A stretch of DNA of 17,220 nt from an uncultured Kiritimatiellota bacterium (GCA_934654805.1 CAKUGW010000065.1:1-17220); one strand, 5' to 3'. Shown: positions 1-7,932, counted from the stretch's first letter. Notes: generated by a model from the sequence alone, not told the origin. Program-made: numbers and translations.

Positions 1-623
1 GGGCTGACAACGATCTCAAGGTCAGGCAGCCGCTCGCGAAGATCCGCGTGGCCGGCGTCTCGATCGAGGCGCTCGCCGCGCTCGTCACGGACGAGCTGAA
101 CGTCAAGGCCGTCGAGTCGATTGCCGACGAGACGGAGCTCTGCGACGTCACCTTCAAGGCGAACTTCAAGACACTTGGCAGGAAGTGCGGGCCGAAGATG
201 AAGGCCGTCGCGGCGGCGATCGCCGCGATGAAGTCCTTCTCCGGCACGGCGACGGTCGAGGGCGTCGAACTGACGGGCGAGGATGTCCTTGTCACGCGCC
301 GGCCGAAGGAAGGGCTCGTCGTCGCGTCCGAGGGGGCGATTGTCGTCGGCCTCGAGACGGTCCTGACGCCCGAGCTCGTCGCCGAGGGGCTCGCGCGCGA
401 GTTCGTGAGCCACGTCCAGGCGATGCGCAAGGAGGCCGACTTCGAGGTCACGCAGCGCATCCGGGTCGCGGTCGCGTGCGACGCGGAGCTGAAGGCCGCG
501 CTCACGGCGCACCTCGACTACGTGAAGGGCGAGATCCTGGCGACCGAGCTTGCGCTGTCCGACGGCACGGGCGACGTCGATCTCAACGGGCACAAGACGG
601 CGATCACGGTCGAGAAGGCGTAA
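1..623 (+). CDS. ileS: Isoleucyl-tRNA synthetase, C-terminal part (gene cut by window start)
   Basis: The frame is open from base 3, so the gene enters from the left; only about the last 205 residues are visible. The first residues read DNDLKVRQPLAKIRV, like the KxRQPL segment of the anticodon-binding region of IleRS. After it come LNVKAVE, FKTLGRKCGPKMKAVAAA and LTPELVAEGLAREFV...FEVTQRI. This order is typical of the long, eukaryote-like (type 2) IleRS C-terminal region. The enzyme charges tRNA-Ile in the cytoplasm. The catalytic HIGH and KMSKS motifs lie outside the window, so activity cannot be judged. The internal GTG at 48 is not a credible start because homology continues upstream of it. 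The stop is TAA at 621-623. The next gene has its own promoter, so this is probably the end of a separate transcript. Confidence 0.9.
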   Translation, partial: ADNDLKVRQPLAKIRVAGVSIEALAALVTDELNVKAVESIADETELCDVTFKANFKTLGRKCGPKMKAVAAAIAAMKSFSGTATVEGVELTGEDVLVTRRPKEGLVVASEGAIVVGLETVLTPELVAEGLAREFVSHVQAMRKEADFEVTQRIRVAVACDAELKAALTAHLDYVKGEILATELALSDGTGDVDLNGHKTAITVEKA

Positions 624-784
624 AGTGCGCGGCGTGAAATCGGCCTCTGCGCGCAGGTGCTTCTCGTCGGGGCTGATGGCCTCTGCGGGACGGTCGACTT
701 GGCCGAGACGGTCACGCCGAAGTCCTCGGCTTCTGCAGGGCCTTTCGTCGTTCGTTCGGCTGAATATGGTATAATACGCAGACC
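624..784 (+). other. Intergenic region between ileS and the zinc-finger gene
   Basis: No coding frame here looks real. Two copies of the 10-mer GGCCTCTGCG lie at 642-651 and 678-687. A small hairpin, GCCGA-AGTCC-TCGGC, lies at 716-730; only a weak TTT follows at 743-745, so it is at best a poor terminator for ileS. The right end holds the promoter described separately. Confidence 0.5.
767..775 (+). promoter_or_regulatory. Extended -10 promoter, near-leaderless start
   Basis: TGGTATAAT gives the TGn element at 767-769 and a perfect TATAAT at 770-775. No good -35 box is found 16-18 bp upstream, as is usual for extended -10 promoters. With normal spacing transcription would start at about 782, three bases before the ATG at 785. 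That leaves no room for a Shine-Dalgarno sequence. Confidence 0.75.
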
Positions 785-2380
785 ATGAGCGAAGAGAACG
801 GAAACATCCTTGATTTCGGGTCGATCGACTTCACGCCCGCCTGGGCGAAGCAGGGCGCCGGGGTCAGCGTCGGCAAGATCCGCCCCGAATCCGACGGGGT
901 GCGCGAGACGGGGCGTGGGGACAGGCCCCGCAAGCCCCTTGACGCGCGTGACGCGCGCAAGCCGATGGGCGAGAGGCGCCCCTTCGGCGGCGACCGCAAG
1001 GCGTTCGGCGACCGGAAGCCCTTTGGCGGGCGCAAGCCGTTCGGGGATCGTCCGCGCTTCGAGGAGCGTCTGCGTCCGCTCGACTGCGAGGTGAAGATCC
1101 TGCCCGAGACGAAGGCCCTCGGCACGATCATCCGCAAGCTGCAGGGCGACGCGCACGCCTACAAGCTCAAGGAGCTCGCGTACTTCTTCCTCGACAACCC
1201 GCAGTCGATCCTGCTGAAGATCACGCCGCGCCCCCCCAAAACCTCCCCAACCTCCCAAGCTTCCCAAACCTCCCAAACCTCCTTCTGCCAGTGCAAGGCG
1301 TGCGGGTTCGCCTCGACGCGCGAGGAGGACGTTCTCGCGCACGCGCTCGCGGCGCATCTCGGCGACTACTACGACGCGAAGGTGATTGACTGCGAGCCGC
1401 CGAAGGGGAACTTCAGCTGCGTCGCGAAATGCGGGCTTTCGGGCGTCCTCCTGGGGCCGCCGAACATCCACGAGTTCAACGCGACAGTCAAGGAGATGAT
1501 CCGGACGCGGTATCCGGACCTGTCCGAGGACCAGTACCGCGCGCACATCGAGATGGTGCGCGACCCGGAGGCGATCGAGGAATGGCGCAAGGGCGCGACG
1601 AAGAAGACCGTCTTCTTCGCGAAGGGCCAGGCCGACGTCGAGGGCGCGGCGCAGATGACGCGCGAACAGGCCGAGGGCGAGTTCAGGCGCACGATCCTGC
1701 CGTCGCTCCTGGAGCGCCCGAAGCACCTGATGATCACGGCGGACGTCGCGCAGAAGTCGCCGGTGAAGCCGCTCGTCTGGGCGGTGAACGACGCGATCCA
1801 GGCCGAGCGCCGCGCGCCGGCGGGCATGTGCTTCGCGCTGCGCGGCGCGTTCCACCACCGCAAGCTCCATTTCTTCCGCGCGAACGACGCGCGCGGCCCG
1901 GAGTTCGTCACGGGCCTTGAGTACAAGGCGTTCGACGCCGAGCACGCGATCCCCGAGCTTGCCCGCGCGGCGAAGTTCGTCGCCGAGCACCCCTGCTGCG
2001 ACAAGTCGGAGTTCCCGGCGGACGACCCCGAGTTCGAGCAGCACCTGAACTGGCTCGTCACGACCGGCCACGTCGTCGCGTTCACGAACGGCGTCTTCTC
2101 GGCCGTCGAGAAGTACCCGAAGTACGGGCCGCAGTGGAAGAAGCGGGCGAAGGCGGAGAGGAAGGCGGCGGAGAAGCCGGATGTGCCTGCGCATCCCCCT
2201 GCGGAGCAGCCCGAAGGGGCCGCTAGGCGGGGGGCGCTGAACGCGGAGATTCCAGAGGAACGGAGGCACGGAGACGAGAATGAAAAGAATCCGTGCGAAT
2301 CCGTGAAATCCGTGGATCAGAATTCTGAAGCAGAAGAAGAGGTGAAGAAAGATGAGACTGCCCCTGTCGTGGCTGAATGA
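785..2380 (+). CDS. Uncharacterised zinc-finger protein with Arg/Gly-rich N-terminus
   Basis: 531 residues; function not known. Residues 61-98 are a basic, Gly/Phe-rich stretch with repeated RKPFGG/RKAFGD units, looking disordered and suited to nucleic-acid binding (inference). A low-complexity TSPTSQASQTSQTS stretch (153-166) sits just before a C2H2-like set: C170-x2-C173-x12-H186-x4-H191. A globular region (about 195-465) follows, containing KCGLSGVLLGPPN and a run ending HLNWLVTTGHVVAFTNG that looks winged-helix-like. I recall similar proteins from Verrucomicrobiota genomes, always unnamed; a search would have to confirm this. The last 60 or so residues are low complexity and partly encoded by a DNA word array (2287-2315). 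The start is the ATG just behind a strong -10 box. The 3' end overlaps pheT by 29 bp, so the two are probably co-transcribed. An RNA-related role beside tRNA synthetase genes is only a guess. Confidence 0.8.
   Translation: MSEENGNILDFGSIDFTPAWAKQGAGVSVGKIRPESDGVRETGRGDRPRKPLDARDARKPMGERRPFGGDRKAFGDRKPFGGRKPFGDRPRFEERLRPLDCEVKILPETKALGTIIRKLQGDAHAYKLKELAYFFLDNPQSILLKITPRPPKTSPTSQASQTSQTSFCQCKACGFASTREEDVLAHALAAHLGDYYDAKVIDCEPPKGNFSCVAKCGLSGVLLGPPNIHEFNATVKEMIRTRYPDLSEDQYRAHIEMVRDPEAIEEWRKGATKKTVFFAKGQADVEGAAQMTREQAEGEFRRTILPSLLERPKHLMITADVAQKSPVKPLVWAVNDAIQAERRAPAGMCFALRGAFHHRKLHFFRANDARGPEFVTGLEYKAFDAEHAIPELARAAKFVAEHPCCDKSEFPADDPEFEQHLNWLVTTGHVVAFTNGVFSAVEKYPKYGPQWKKRAKAERKAAEKPDVPAHPPAEQPEGAARRGALNAEIPEERRHGDENEKNPCESVKSVDQNSEAEEEVKKDETAPVVAE
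1234..1278 (+). repeat. 9-bp word array inside a coding frame
   Basis: Five consecutive 9-bp units: CCCCAAAAC, CTCCCCAAC, CTCCCAAGC, TTCCCAAAC, CTCCCAAAC. The period equals three codons, so it is read as TSP/TSQ/ASQ/TSQ triplets without breaking the frame. Its C/A-only composition is unlike the surrounding codon use. Confidence 0.85.
2287..2315 (+). repeat. AATCCGTG word array at the gene end / pheT junction
   Basis: The octamer AATCCGTG occurs at 2288-2295, 2298-2305 and 2307-2314, separated by two bases and then one. It is translated as the NPCESVKSVD stretch near the C-terminus of the zinc-finger protein. Just upstream, GGAGGCACGGAGACGAG (from about 2263) looks like another low-complexity word. 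The array ends about 37 bp before the pheT start. Confidence 0.8.
2339..2344 (+). promoter_or_regulatory. Shine-Dalgarno sequence of pheT
   Basis: GAGGTG ends 7 bases before the ATG at 2352. It lies within the upstream coding frame and supports the 2352 start and the 29-bp overlap. Confidence 0.7.
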
Positions 2381-4820
2381 GTACGTCAAGGTCGATGACA
2401 TCGACCCGAAGGAACTTGCCGAGAAGCTGACCCGTGCCGGGCTGCAGGTCGAGTCGATCGAAACGGTCGGCGGGAATCCGCTCTCCGACCTGATCGTCGT
2501 CGCCGAGGTCGTCGCCTGCGCGGCGCATCCGAACTCCGACCACCTGCACGTCTGCACGGTGACGGACGGCCATGAGAGCTTCCAGGTCGTCTGCGGCGCG
2601 CCGAACATGCGGCAGGGCATCAAGACGGCGTTCGCGAAGATCGGCGCGCCGATTCCCGCGTTCCTCGACAAGAACGGCAACCCGGAGAAGATCAAGAAGG
2701 GCAAGCTGCGCGGCGTCGAGAGCTTCGGCATGTGCTGCAGCGAGAAGGAGCTGTGCCTCGGCGAGGGGAACGACGGCATCATCGAGTATCCGGCGGAGAT
2801 CGCGAACGGCACGCCCGTCCGGGACGTCGCGAAGCTGGAGAAGCCGGAAACCGTCTTCGACATCGAGGTGACGTGGAACCGGCCGGACGCGCTGTCGGTC
2901 GTCGGCCTCGCGCGCGAGTTCGCCGCGATCCTGCACCGTCCGCTCACGCTGCCGCCGGTGGACTTCGTCGAGTCCGCCGTGGACGTGAACGACGAGGTGA
3001 AGGTCGTCGTCGAGGACCCGGCGAAGTGTCCGCGCTACACGGCGCGCGTCGTCACGCGCGTGAAGGACGGGCCGTCGCCCGCCCTGATGGCGAAGCGGCT
3101 GGAGCTCTGCGGCGTCCGCTCGCTCGGCCTTGTCGTCGACGTCACGAACTACGTCCTCATGGAGCTGGGCGCGCCGCTGCACGCCTTCGACTACACGAAG
3201 CTCGCCGGGCGCACGGTCGTCGTCCGCTGCGCGAAGGAAGGCGAGACGATCAAGACGCTGGACGGCGTGACGCGCACGCTTGACCCGACGATGCTCATGA
3301 TCTGCGACGCGACGCGGCCGAACTGCGTCGCCGGCGTCATGGGCGGCGAGGACTCCGGCATTTCCGAGGGCGAGACGAAGAGCGTCTTCCTCGAGTCCGC
3401 GCTCTTCGAGCCGACGTCGACGAAGTACACGGCGACGAAGCTCGGGCTGTCGAGCGAGTCGTCCTACCGCTACATCCGCGGCGTGGACAAGGACGTCGCC
3501 GACTTCGCGTCGCGCCGCGCGGCGCACCTGCTGCAGAAGTACGGCGCGGCCGAGATCGCGAAGGGCGTCATCGACATCGACAGCCGTCCGCAGCCGCTCA
3601 ACGCGCCCGTCACGCTCAACTTCGACCGCGCGCGCAAGCTGATCGGCATCGACATCGGCAATGACGGGATGGTCTTCCTGCTGAAGTCGCTGGGGCTGCG
3701 TCCGACGGCCGAGGCCGACCATTTCGCCGCGTGCAAGGAGGTCACGTTCGAGATCCCGTCCTGGCGGTGGGACCTGTCGATGGAGGCCGACCTCGTCGAG
3801 GAGATCGCGCGGCTCTACGGGCTGGACAACATCCCGGACACGATGCCGAGCGCGCCGTCCGTCTCGTCGCTTTCCGACGCGCCGTTCCGCGCGAAGTGCC
3901 GGCTGCGCGAGATCCTGATGGGGCTTGGCTTCTCCGAGGCGATGCACTACTCGTTCCTCTCCGAGAAGGAGCTCAACGACTTCGATCCGCGCGAGGAGAC
4001 GAAGAAGGCGCGGCTCGCGATTCCAGATCCCGTGTCCGCCGAATACGGCTTCATGCGCGACAGCCTCCTGCCGCAGCTCTACGGGACGCTCGGCAAGAAC
4101 GCGGCGCACGAGGCGTCCGCGCTCCTGTTCGAGACGGGCAAGGCCTTCGGCAAGGTGACGATTCCGGCGAAGGGCGAGATGCCCGCGAAGGAGCAGCCGA
4201 CGGAGCGGGAGCTGCTGTCGCTCGGCTTCGTCGGCCCGGTCGGGCGCGAGGCGCTGCGCCGCCGCCTGCCGCTGGACGAGGAGGAGGCCGTGCTCTGGAT
4301 GAAGGGCGCGGTCGAGGAGCTTGTCCGCAGCCTCCACGCCGGGCGCGTGGAGTTCGTCGCGGCGGACCATCCGGCGTTCGCGAAGGGCGCGGCGCTGCAG
4401 GTGAAGCTGAACGGCAAGGCGATCGGCGTCCTCGGCGCCGTCTCGGCGAAGCTGCGGCATCCGTTCCGCCTGACGACGCAAATGGCGCTCTGCGAGCTGG
4501 AGACGAAGGCGCTTCTCAAGAAGTTCGACGAGGTCGGGCGCGTCTCGGCCGTGCCGAGCTTCCCGGGCGTCCGCCGCGACATCGCGCTCGTCGACAAGGG
4601 CGGCGTCCCGCACGCGCAGATCGTCGAGACGATCCGGAAGAACGGCGGCAGGGAGCTCGTCAAGGTCGAGCTCTTCGACGTCTTCAAGGACTCCCGCGCC
4701 TATGCGCTGGAGTTCAGGAGCGCGGAGAAGACGCTGACGGACGACGAGGTCGGCCGGGCCTTCCAGCGGATCGTCGACGCCCTCAAGGCGACCGCCGGCA
4801 TCGAGGTGAGGGAAAGTTGA
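2352..4820 (+). CDS. pheT: Phenylalanyl-tRNA synthetase beta subunit
   Basis: 822 residues, a normal length for bacterial PheT. The start MRLPLSWLNEYV matches the family N-terminus and has a Shine-Dalgarno sequence. An OB-type tRNA-binding domain follows (about 40-150; VVAEVVACAAHPNSDHLHVC). Next are the B3/B4 editing region (about 205-400), B5 (about 417-485; RARKLIGIDIG), the catalytic-like core with GFSEAMHYSFLSEKE (about 520-720), and a C-terminal FDX-ACB anticodon-binding domain (from about 733; VPSFPGVRRDIALV). PheT pairs with PheS as an alpha2-beta2 enzyme that charges tRNA-Phe; the beta subunit edits mischarged Tyr. pheS is not next to it, unlike the common pheST arrangement. The gene upstream is the unrelated zinc-finger protein, overlapping by 29 bp. 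Nothing looks broken. Confidence 0.96.
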   Translation: MRLPLSWLNEYVKVDDIDPKELAEKLTRAGLQVESIETVGGNPLSDLIVVAEVVACAAHPNSDHLHVCTVTDGHESFQVVCGAPNMRQGIKTAFAKIGAPIPAFLDKNGNPEKIKKGKLRGVESFGMCCSEKELCLGEGNDGIIEYPAEIANGTPVRDVAKLEKPETVFDIEVTWNRPDALSVVGLAREFAAILHRPLTLPPVDFVESAVDVNDEVKVVVEDPAKCPRYTARVVTRVKDGPSPALMAKRLELCGVRSLGLVVDVTNYVLMELGAPLHAFDYTKLAGRTVVVRCAKEGETIKTLDGVTRTLDPTMLMICDATRPNCVAGVMGGEDSGISEGETKSVFLESALFEPTSTKYTATKLGLSSESSYRYIRGVDKDVADFASRRAAHLLQKYGAAEIAKGVIDIDSRPQPLNAPVTLNFDRARKLIGIDIGNDGMVFLLKSLGLRPTAEADHFAACKEVTFEIPSWRWDLSMEADLVEEIARLYGLDNIPDTMPSAPSVSSLSDAPFRAKCRLREILMGLGFSEAMHYSFLSEKELNDFDPREETKKARLAIPDPVSAEYGFMRDSLLPQLYGTLGKNAAHEASALLFETGKAFGKVTIPAKGEMPAKEQPTERELLSLGFVGPVGREALRRRLPLDEEEAVLWMKGAVEELVRSLHAGRVEFVAADHPAFAKGAALQVKLNGKAIGVLGAVSAKLRHPFRLTTQMALCELETKALLKKFDEVGRVSAVPSFPGVRRDIALVDKGGVPHAQIVETIRKNGGRELVKVELFDVFKDSRAYALEFRSAEKTLTDDEVGRAFQRIVDALKATAGIEVRES

Positions 4821-4987
4821 TCTTGTGAGGACGTGGGTCCTGGGCTGCACGCGGATTCAGCAGAAGTTTCTTCGACCGACATTTGAATAGGGGGCGTCAA
4901 GCCCCACATTTGGAACGACGGGTTCCGGGGATTCTGTGCTACGGCAGTCTGGGATCTTTTTCTTGCGGGGCGACAGCTACGCGACTT
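4821..4987 (+). other. Intergenic region with three small hairpins
   Basis: No credible gene. It holds three short perfect stems: AGGAC/GTCCT at 4828-4841 (4-nt loop), GGGGC/GCCCC at 4891-4905 (5-nt loop) and GGAAC/GTTCC at 4912-4926 (5-nt loop). A T-run at 4957-4961 is too far from any stem for a standard terminator. I see no clear -10 box for the ABC gene. The region could be an untranslated leader, an interspersed repeat or a small RNA; the sequence alone does not decide. Confidence 0.5.
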
Positions 4988-6976
4988 ATGGGCATCGAAT
5001 ACAAGAAGGAGTTCTTTGACCGCGAGTACACGGCGCGCGAGGCGTATGGCCGCGCGTGGAAGTACGCGCGCAAGTACAAGTTCCGCATCGTGGTCGGCAT
5101 CGTCTGCGGCATGCTGACGGCCGGCACGCTCGTGCCGATCTTCACGGTCGTCCAGCCGGCGCTGGAGAAGGTCAGCCGCACCGAGAGGATGGACGCGGTG
5201 CGCGCCGAACTGGCCGAGCTTGAGGCCGCCGGCTCCGACGAGGCGGCGCGGCTGAGGCGCGATGCCGCCGCTTCGGCCGGAACGTCGAAGATGGCGCGCG
5301 AGATGGCGCGCGCCGCGCAGCTGCCGAGCTGGTATCCGAAGGCGAAGGCGCTCGCCGACAGGCTTGGCATTCCGCTTGAGCAGGAAGACGGCGCGATGGG
5401 CGGCGCGCTCGTCCTGATGGCCGTCATCGGCATCCCGCTCGTCGCGCTCCTGCGCCTCGGCCTCATCTTCCTCAACCAGTACTGCCTCACGTGGGCGGCC
5501 TCGCGCGTCGTCATGGACCTTCGCCAGGACCTGCTTCGCAAGATCCAGGAGCAGTCCGTCCAGTTCCACGGGCGGATCGACGTCGGCCAGCTGATGACGC
5601 GCGCGACGGGCGATCCGCAGGTCATGCAGTCGATCATCCAGACGATGCTGGCCGAGCTCTGCCGCGCGCCGTTCGAGATTTTCGTGGCGATTGCCTTCAT
5701 CATCTGGTTCGCGATCGCCAACCACATGCTGGCGACCCTGGGCATCATCGCCATCGCGATGCCCGCGTTCATGCTGCCCGTCTGCGGGCTCGGCAAGACC
5801 ATCCGCAAGTGGTCGCGCCGGACGCTGGAGAAGGGCTCGGTCGTCGGGTCGCGCATCCACGAGATCCTGACGTGCATCCGCGTCGTGAAGGCCTATCACA
5901 CGGAAGATTTCGAGAACAGGAAATACGCGCAGGTCAACCGCGCGCTCTTCGGCACGAACATGCGCGCCGTCCGCTGGGGGCTGGTCGTCAGCCCGACCAT
6001 CGAGACCATCGGCATCGTCCTCATCTGCGCGTTCCTCGTCTACTGCTTCGCGGCGCACGTCACCCTGGCGAACGTCATCCCGATGCTGGCGCCGCTCCTC
6101 CTCATCTACAGGCCGATCAAGCAGATGGCGTCCCTGCAGGTCTCCATCGAGACGGCGCAGGCGTCCCTTCAGCGCATCTGGTCGCTGATGGACGTCGACA
6201 TGACGCTGCCGGAGAGGAAGGACGCCGTTCCGAAGTCGACGTTTGACGACCGCGTCGTCTTCGACGACGTCTCGTTCCGCTACGACACGGCCGACCACGA
6301 CGCGGTCTCGCACGCCTCCTTCGAGATCCCGCGCGGGAAGATGGTCGCGGTGGTCGGCGGCACGGGGAGCGGCAAGACGACGATGTCGGGTCTGCTGGCG
6401 CGCTTCTTCGACCCGACGGCGGGCCGCATCACGATGGACGGCATCGACCTGCGCGACCTCCGGATCGCCGACCTGCGCGCGCTCGTCGGGTCCGTCCAGC
6501 AGGAGACGATCCTCTTCAACGACACGATCGAGGAGAACATCAAGTACGGCTCGCCGCACGCGACGCACGAGCAGGTCGTTGCCGCCGCGAAGATGGCGAA
6601 TGCGCACGCGTTCATCATGGACCAGCCGGAGGGCTATGGGCGGATGTGCGGCGAAAAGGGATTTGCGCTCTCCGGCGGCGAGCGCCAGCGCATCGCCATC
6701 GCGCGGGCGATTCTCCGGAATCCGCCGATCCTCATCCTTGACGAGGCGACGAGCGCCTTGGACACGGTGACGGAACGCCTGGTGCAGGACGCGCTGGACA
6801 ACCTGATGGCGAACCGCACGGTCTTCGCGATTGCGCACCGCCTCTCGACAATCCGCAACGCCGACCTGATTCTCGTCATGGACCACGGCAAGATCGTCGA
6901 GCGCGGCACCCATGACGAGCTGCACGCGGCGAACGGCGTCTACCGTCGTCTGTGCGACATGCAGCAGATGGACTGA
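4988..6976 (+). CDS. ABC exporter, fused membrane and ATPase domains (MsbA-like)
   Basis: 662 residues from ATG 4988. A longer frame opens at 4883, but its extra 35 residues come from the hairpin-rich intergenic DNA and look non-coding. The N-terminal half carries the membrane domain: TM1 about 33-55, TM2 about 138-165, further segments to about 375. The C-terminal half is a complete nucleotide-binding domain: Walker A GGTGSGKT (457-464, K463), signature LSGGERQR (561-568), Walker B ILILDEATS (D585, E586) and H-loop His617. Half-transporters of this type work as homodimers in the inner membrane and export lipids, peptides or drugs; substrate unknown. An extra loop of about 75 charged, Ala-rich residues (60-135) between TM1 and TM2 makes it longer than MsbA (about 580). 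No Shine-Dalgarno sequence or promoter is obvious. Confidence 0.9.
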   Translation: MGIEYKKEFFDREYTAREAYGRAWKYARKYKFRIVVGIVCGMLTAGTLVPIFTVVQPALEKVSRTERMDAVRAELAELEAAGSDEAARLRRDAAASAGTSKMAREMARAAQLPSWYPKAKALADRLGIPLEQEDGAMGGALVLMAVIGIPLVALLRLGLIFLNQYCLTWAASRVVMDLRQDLLRKIQEQSVQFHGRIDVGQLMTRATGDPQVMQSIIQTMLAELCRAPFEIFVAIAFIIWFAIANHMLATLGIIAIAMPAFMLPVCGLGKTIRKWSRRTLEKGSVVGSRIHEILTCIRVVKAYHTEDFENRKYAQVNRALFGTNMRAVRWGLVVSPTIETIGIVLICAFLVYCFAAHVTLANVIPMLAPLLLIYRPIKQMASLQVSIETAQASLQRIWSLMDVDMTLPERKDAVPKSTFDDRVVFDDVSFRYDTADHDAVSHASFEIPRGKMVAVVGGTGSGKTTMSGLLARFFDPTAGRITMDGIDLRDLRIADLRALVGSVQQETILFNDTIEENIKYGSPHATHEQVVAAAKMANAHAFIMDQPEGYGRMCGEKGFALSGGERQRIAIARAILRNPPILILDEATSALDTVTERLVQDALDNLMANRTVFAIAHRLSTIRNADLILVMDHGKIVERGTHDELHAANGVYRRLCDMQQMD

Positions 6977-6999
6977 AGGGGCGCGACGGCGATGCGTGC

Positions 7000-7026
7000 G
7001 GCGTATGAGGCGTATGAGGCGTTGAC
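7000..7026 (+). repeat. 9-bp word array overlapping a -35 box
   Basis: GGCGTATGA occurs at 7000-7008 and 7009-7017, followed by a degenerate copy GGCGTTGAC at 7018-7026. The third copy supplies most of the TTGACG -35 hexamer of the next promoter. Confidence 0.75.
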
Positions 7027-7050
7027 GGCAGGATCGGCGTTTGCTATACT
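7022..7050 (+). promoter_or_regulatory. Sigma-70-type promoter of the secreted-protein gene
   Basis: TTGACG (7022-7027), a 17-bp spacer and TATACT (7045-7050) form a near-consensus promoter, with an added TGn element at 7042-7044. Transcription should start near 7057, giving a leader of about 36 nt before the ATG at 7093. Confidence 0.75.
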
Positions 7051-7062
7051 CCGCATCACAAC

Positions 7063-7088
7063 GGCTTGGAAGGTCTGAAGGTTCTGAA
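7063..7088 (+). repeat. GGTCTGAA-type word array in the 5' leader
   Basis: Three degenerate units in a row: GGCTTGGAA (7063-7071), GGTCTGAA (7072-7079), GGTTCTGAA (7080-7088). They fill most of the predicted untranslated leader of the secreted-protein gene and provide its only AAGG, 12 bases before the ATG. Confidence 0.6.
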
Positions 7089-7092
7089 ATCT

Positions 7093-7932
7093 ATGCAAAA
7101 GGCTTTTTTGATGACGGCGGTCGCGCTGGGCGCGCTCGCGGCGGTGGCTTTCCCCGAAATTCCGCGCGAGAGCGCGAAGGCCCTCGGCGTCACGCGGGGG
7201 AGCAAGTTCTCGGAGGGGCTCGTGTTCGTGAACGGCAAGTTCGTCAAGCCGCCCTACCGCGTTGCGCGCTGGGGCACGGGCATCCGCATCAACCGCGTGC
7301 CCGTGACAGGTCAGGTCATCGACTGGGCGGAGTTCCTGAAGATCCAGCCGGGCTGCGCGCCGGCGGTCGAGCCCAAGGCTCCGCCGCCCGCGCCGGCCGA
7401 GCCGGTTGCCCCTGCCGAGCCGGCGAACGAATATGACGACGCCTCGCTCGACGACCTCTTTGACGACAACCCCATGCCGAAGAAGAAGGCGGAGCCGCCG
7501 AAGCCGGTCGTTGCCGCGCCGCCTGTCGCGCCCGCGCCGAAGCCCGTGCCGGCGCTTGCGGGCCCGTTCGTCAGGAACGACGCCTCGAAGGCCCTCGTCA
7601 AGAAGGTGAACGCCGTGCGCGCCGAGATCGACCGGACGCTCCGCGCCGGCGGTTTCATCTGCTTCGGCGACGGCTACTCGCGCATCGTCGGCGACGCCCG
7701 TGCGGCGGCCAGGCTGCTGGACGCCCTGCCGGAGATCCAGATGAAGTCCGAGACGGCCGCGTCCTTCCGCGCCGCCGTGCGCGCCGCGAAGCTCGACTAC
7801 CTCCACGAGCTCGTCTGTGACGACCTCTTCCGCAACCGCATCGACTACCGCACGCTCCTGGAGCATCGCGAGAAGCTCCGCAAGGAGCAGGAGTGGAAGA
7901 AGATGATGGAAGCCCCCAAGCCCCTGTTCTGA
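7093..7932 (+). CDS. Secreted protein of unknown function with Pro/Ala-rich linker
   Basis: 279 residues from ATG 7093. That start gives a clean signal peptide (MQKAFLMTAVALGALAAVAF); a TTG at 7066 would add nine residues translated from the leader repeat, so I rejected it. The mature part begins with a small domain containing GLVFVNGKFVKPPYRVARWG (about 42-61). A Pro/Ala/Lys-rich, probably unstructured linker (about 88-158) follows, with an acidic patch DDASLDDLFDD. A helical C-terminal domain (about 160-279) ends in a charged helix REKLRKEQEWKKMM. I know no function; the FVNGK segment reminds me of secreted proteins in Verrucomicrobiota. It has its own promoter and lies 59 bp before the aminotransferase gene, so co-transcription is possible. 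Confidence 0.75.
   Translation: MQKAFLMTAVALGALAAVAFPEIPRESAKALGVTRGSKFSEGLVFVNGKFVKPPYRVARWGTGIRINRVPVTGQVIDWAEFLKIQPGCAPAVEPKAPPPAPAEPVAPAEPANEYDDASLDDLFDDNPMPKKKAEPPKPVVAAPPVAPAPKPVPALAGPFVRNDASKALVKKVNAVRAEIDRTLRAGGFICFGDGYSRIVGDARAAARLLDALPEIQMKSETAASFRAAVRAAKLDYLHELVCDDLFRNRIDYRTLLEHREKLRKEQEWKKMMEAPKPLF

Noticed and set aside
624..784. Riboswitch or T-box between ileS and the zinc-finger gene
   Set aside because: The promoter lies at the very end of the gap, so the region would not be in the downstream mRNA leader, and no T-box sequence is present.
4883..4987. Upstream extension of the ABC exporter to an ATG at 4883
   Set aside because: The added 35 residues come from hairpin-rich intergenic DNA and do not look like a membrane-protein start; MGIEYKKEFF at 4988 does.
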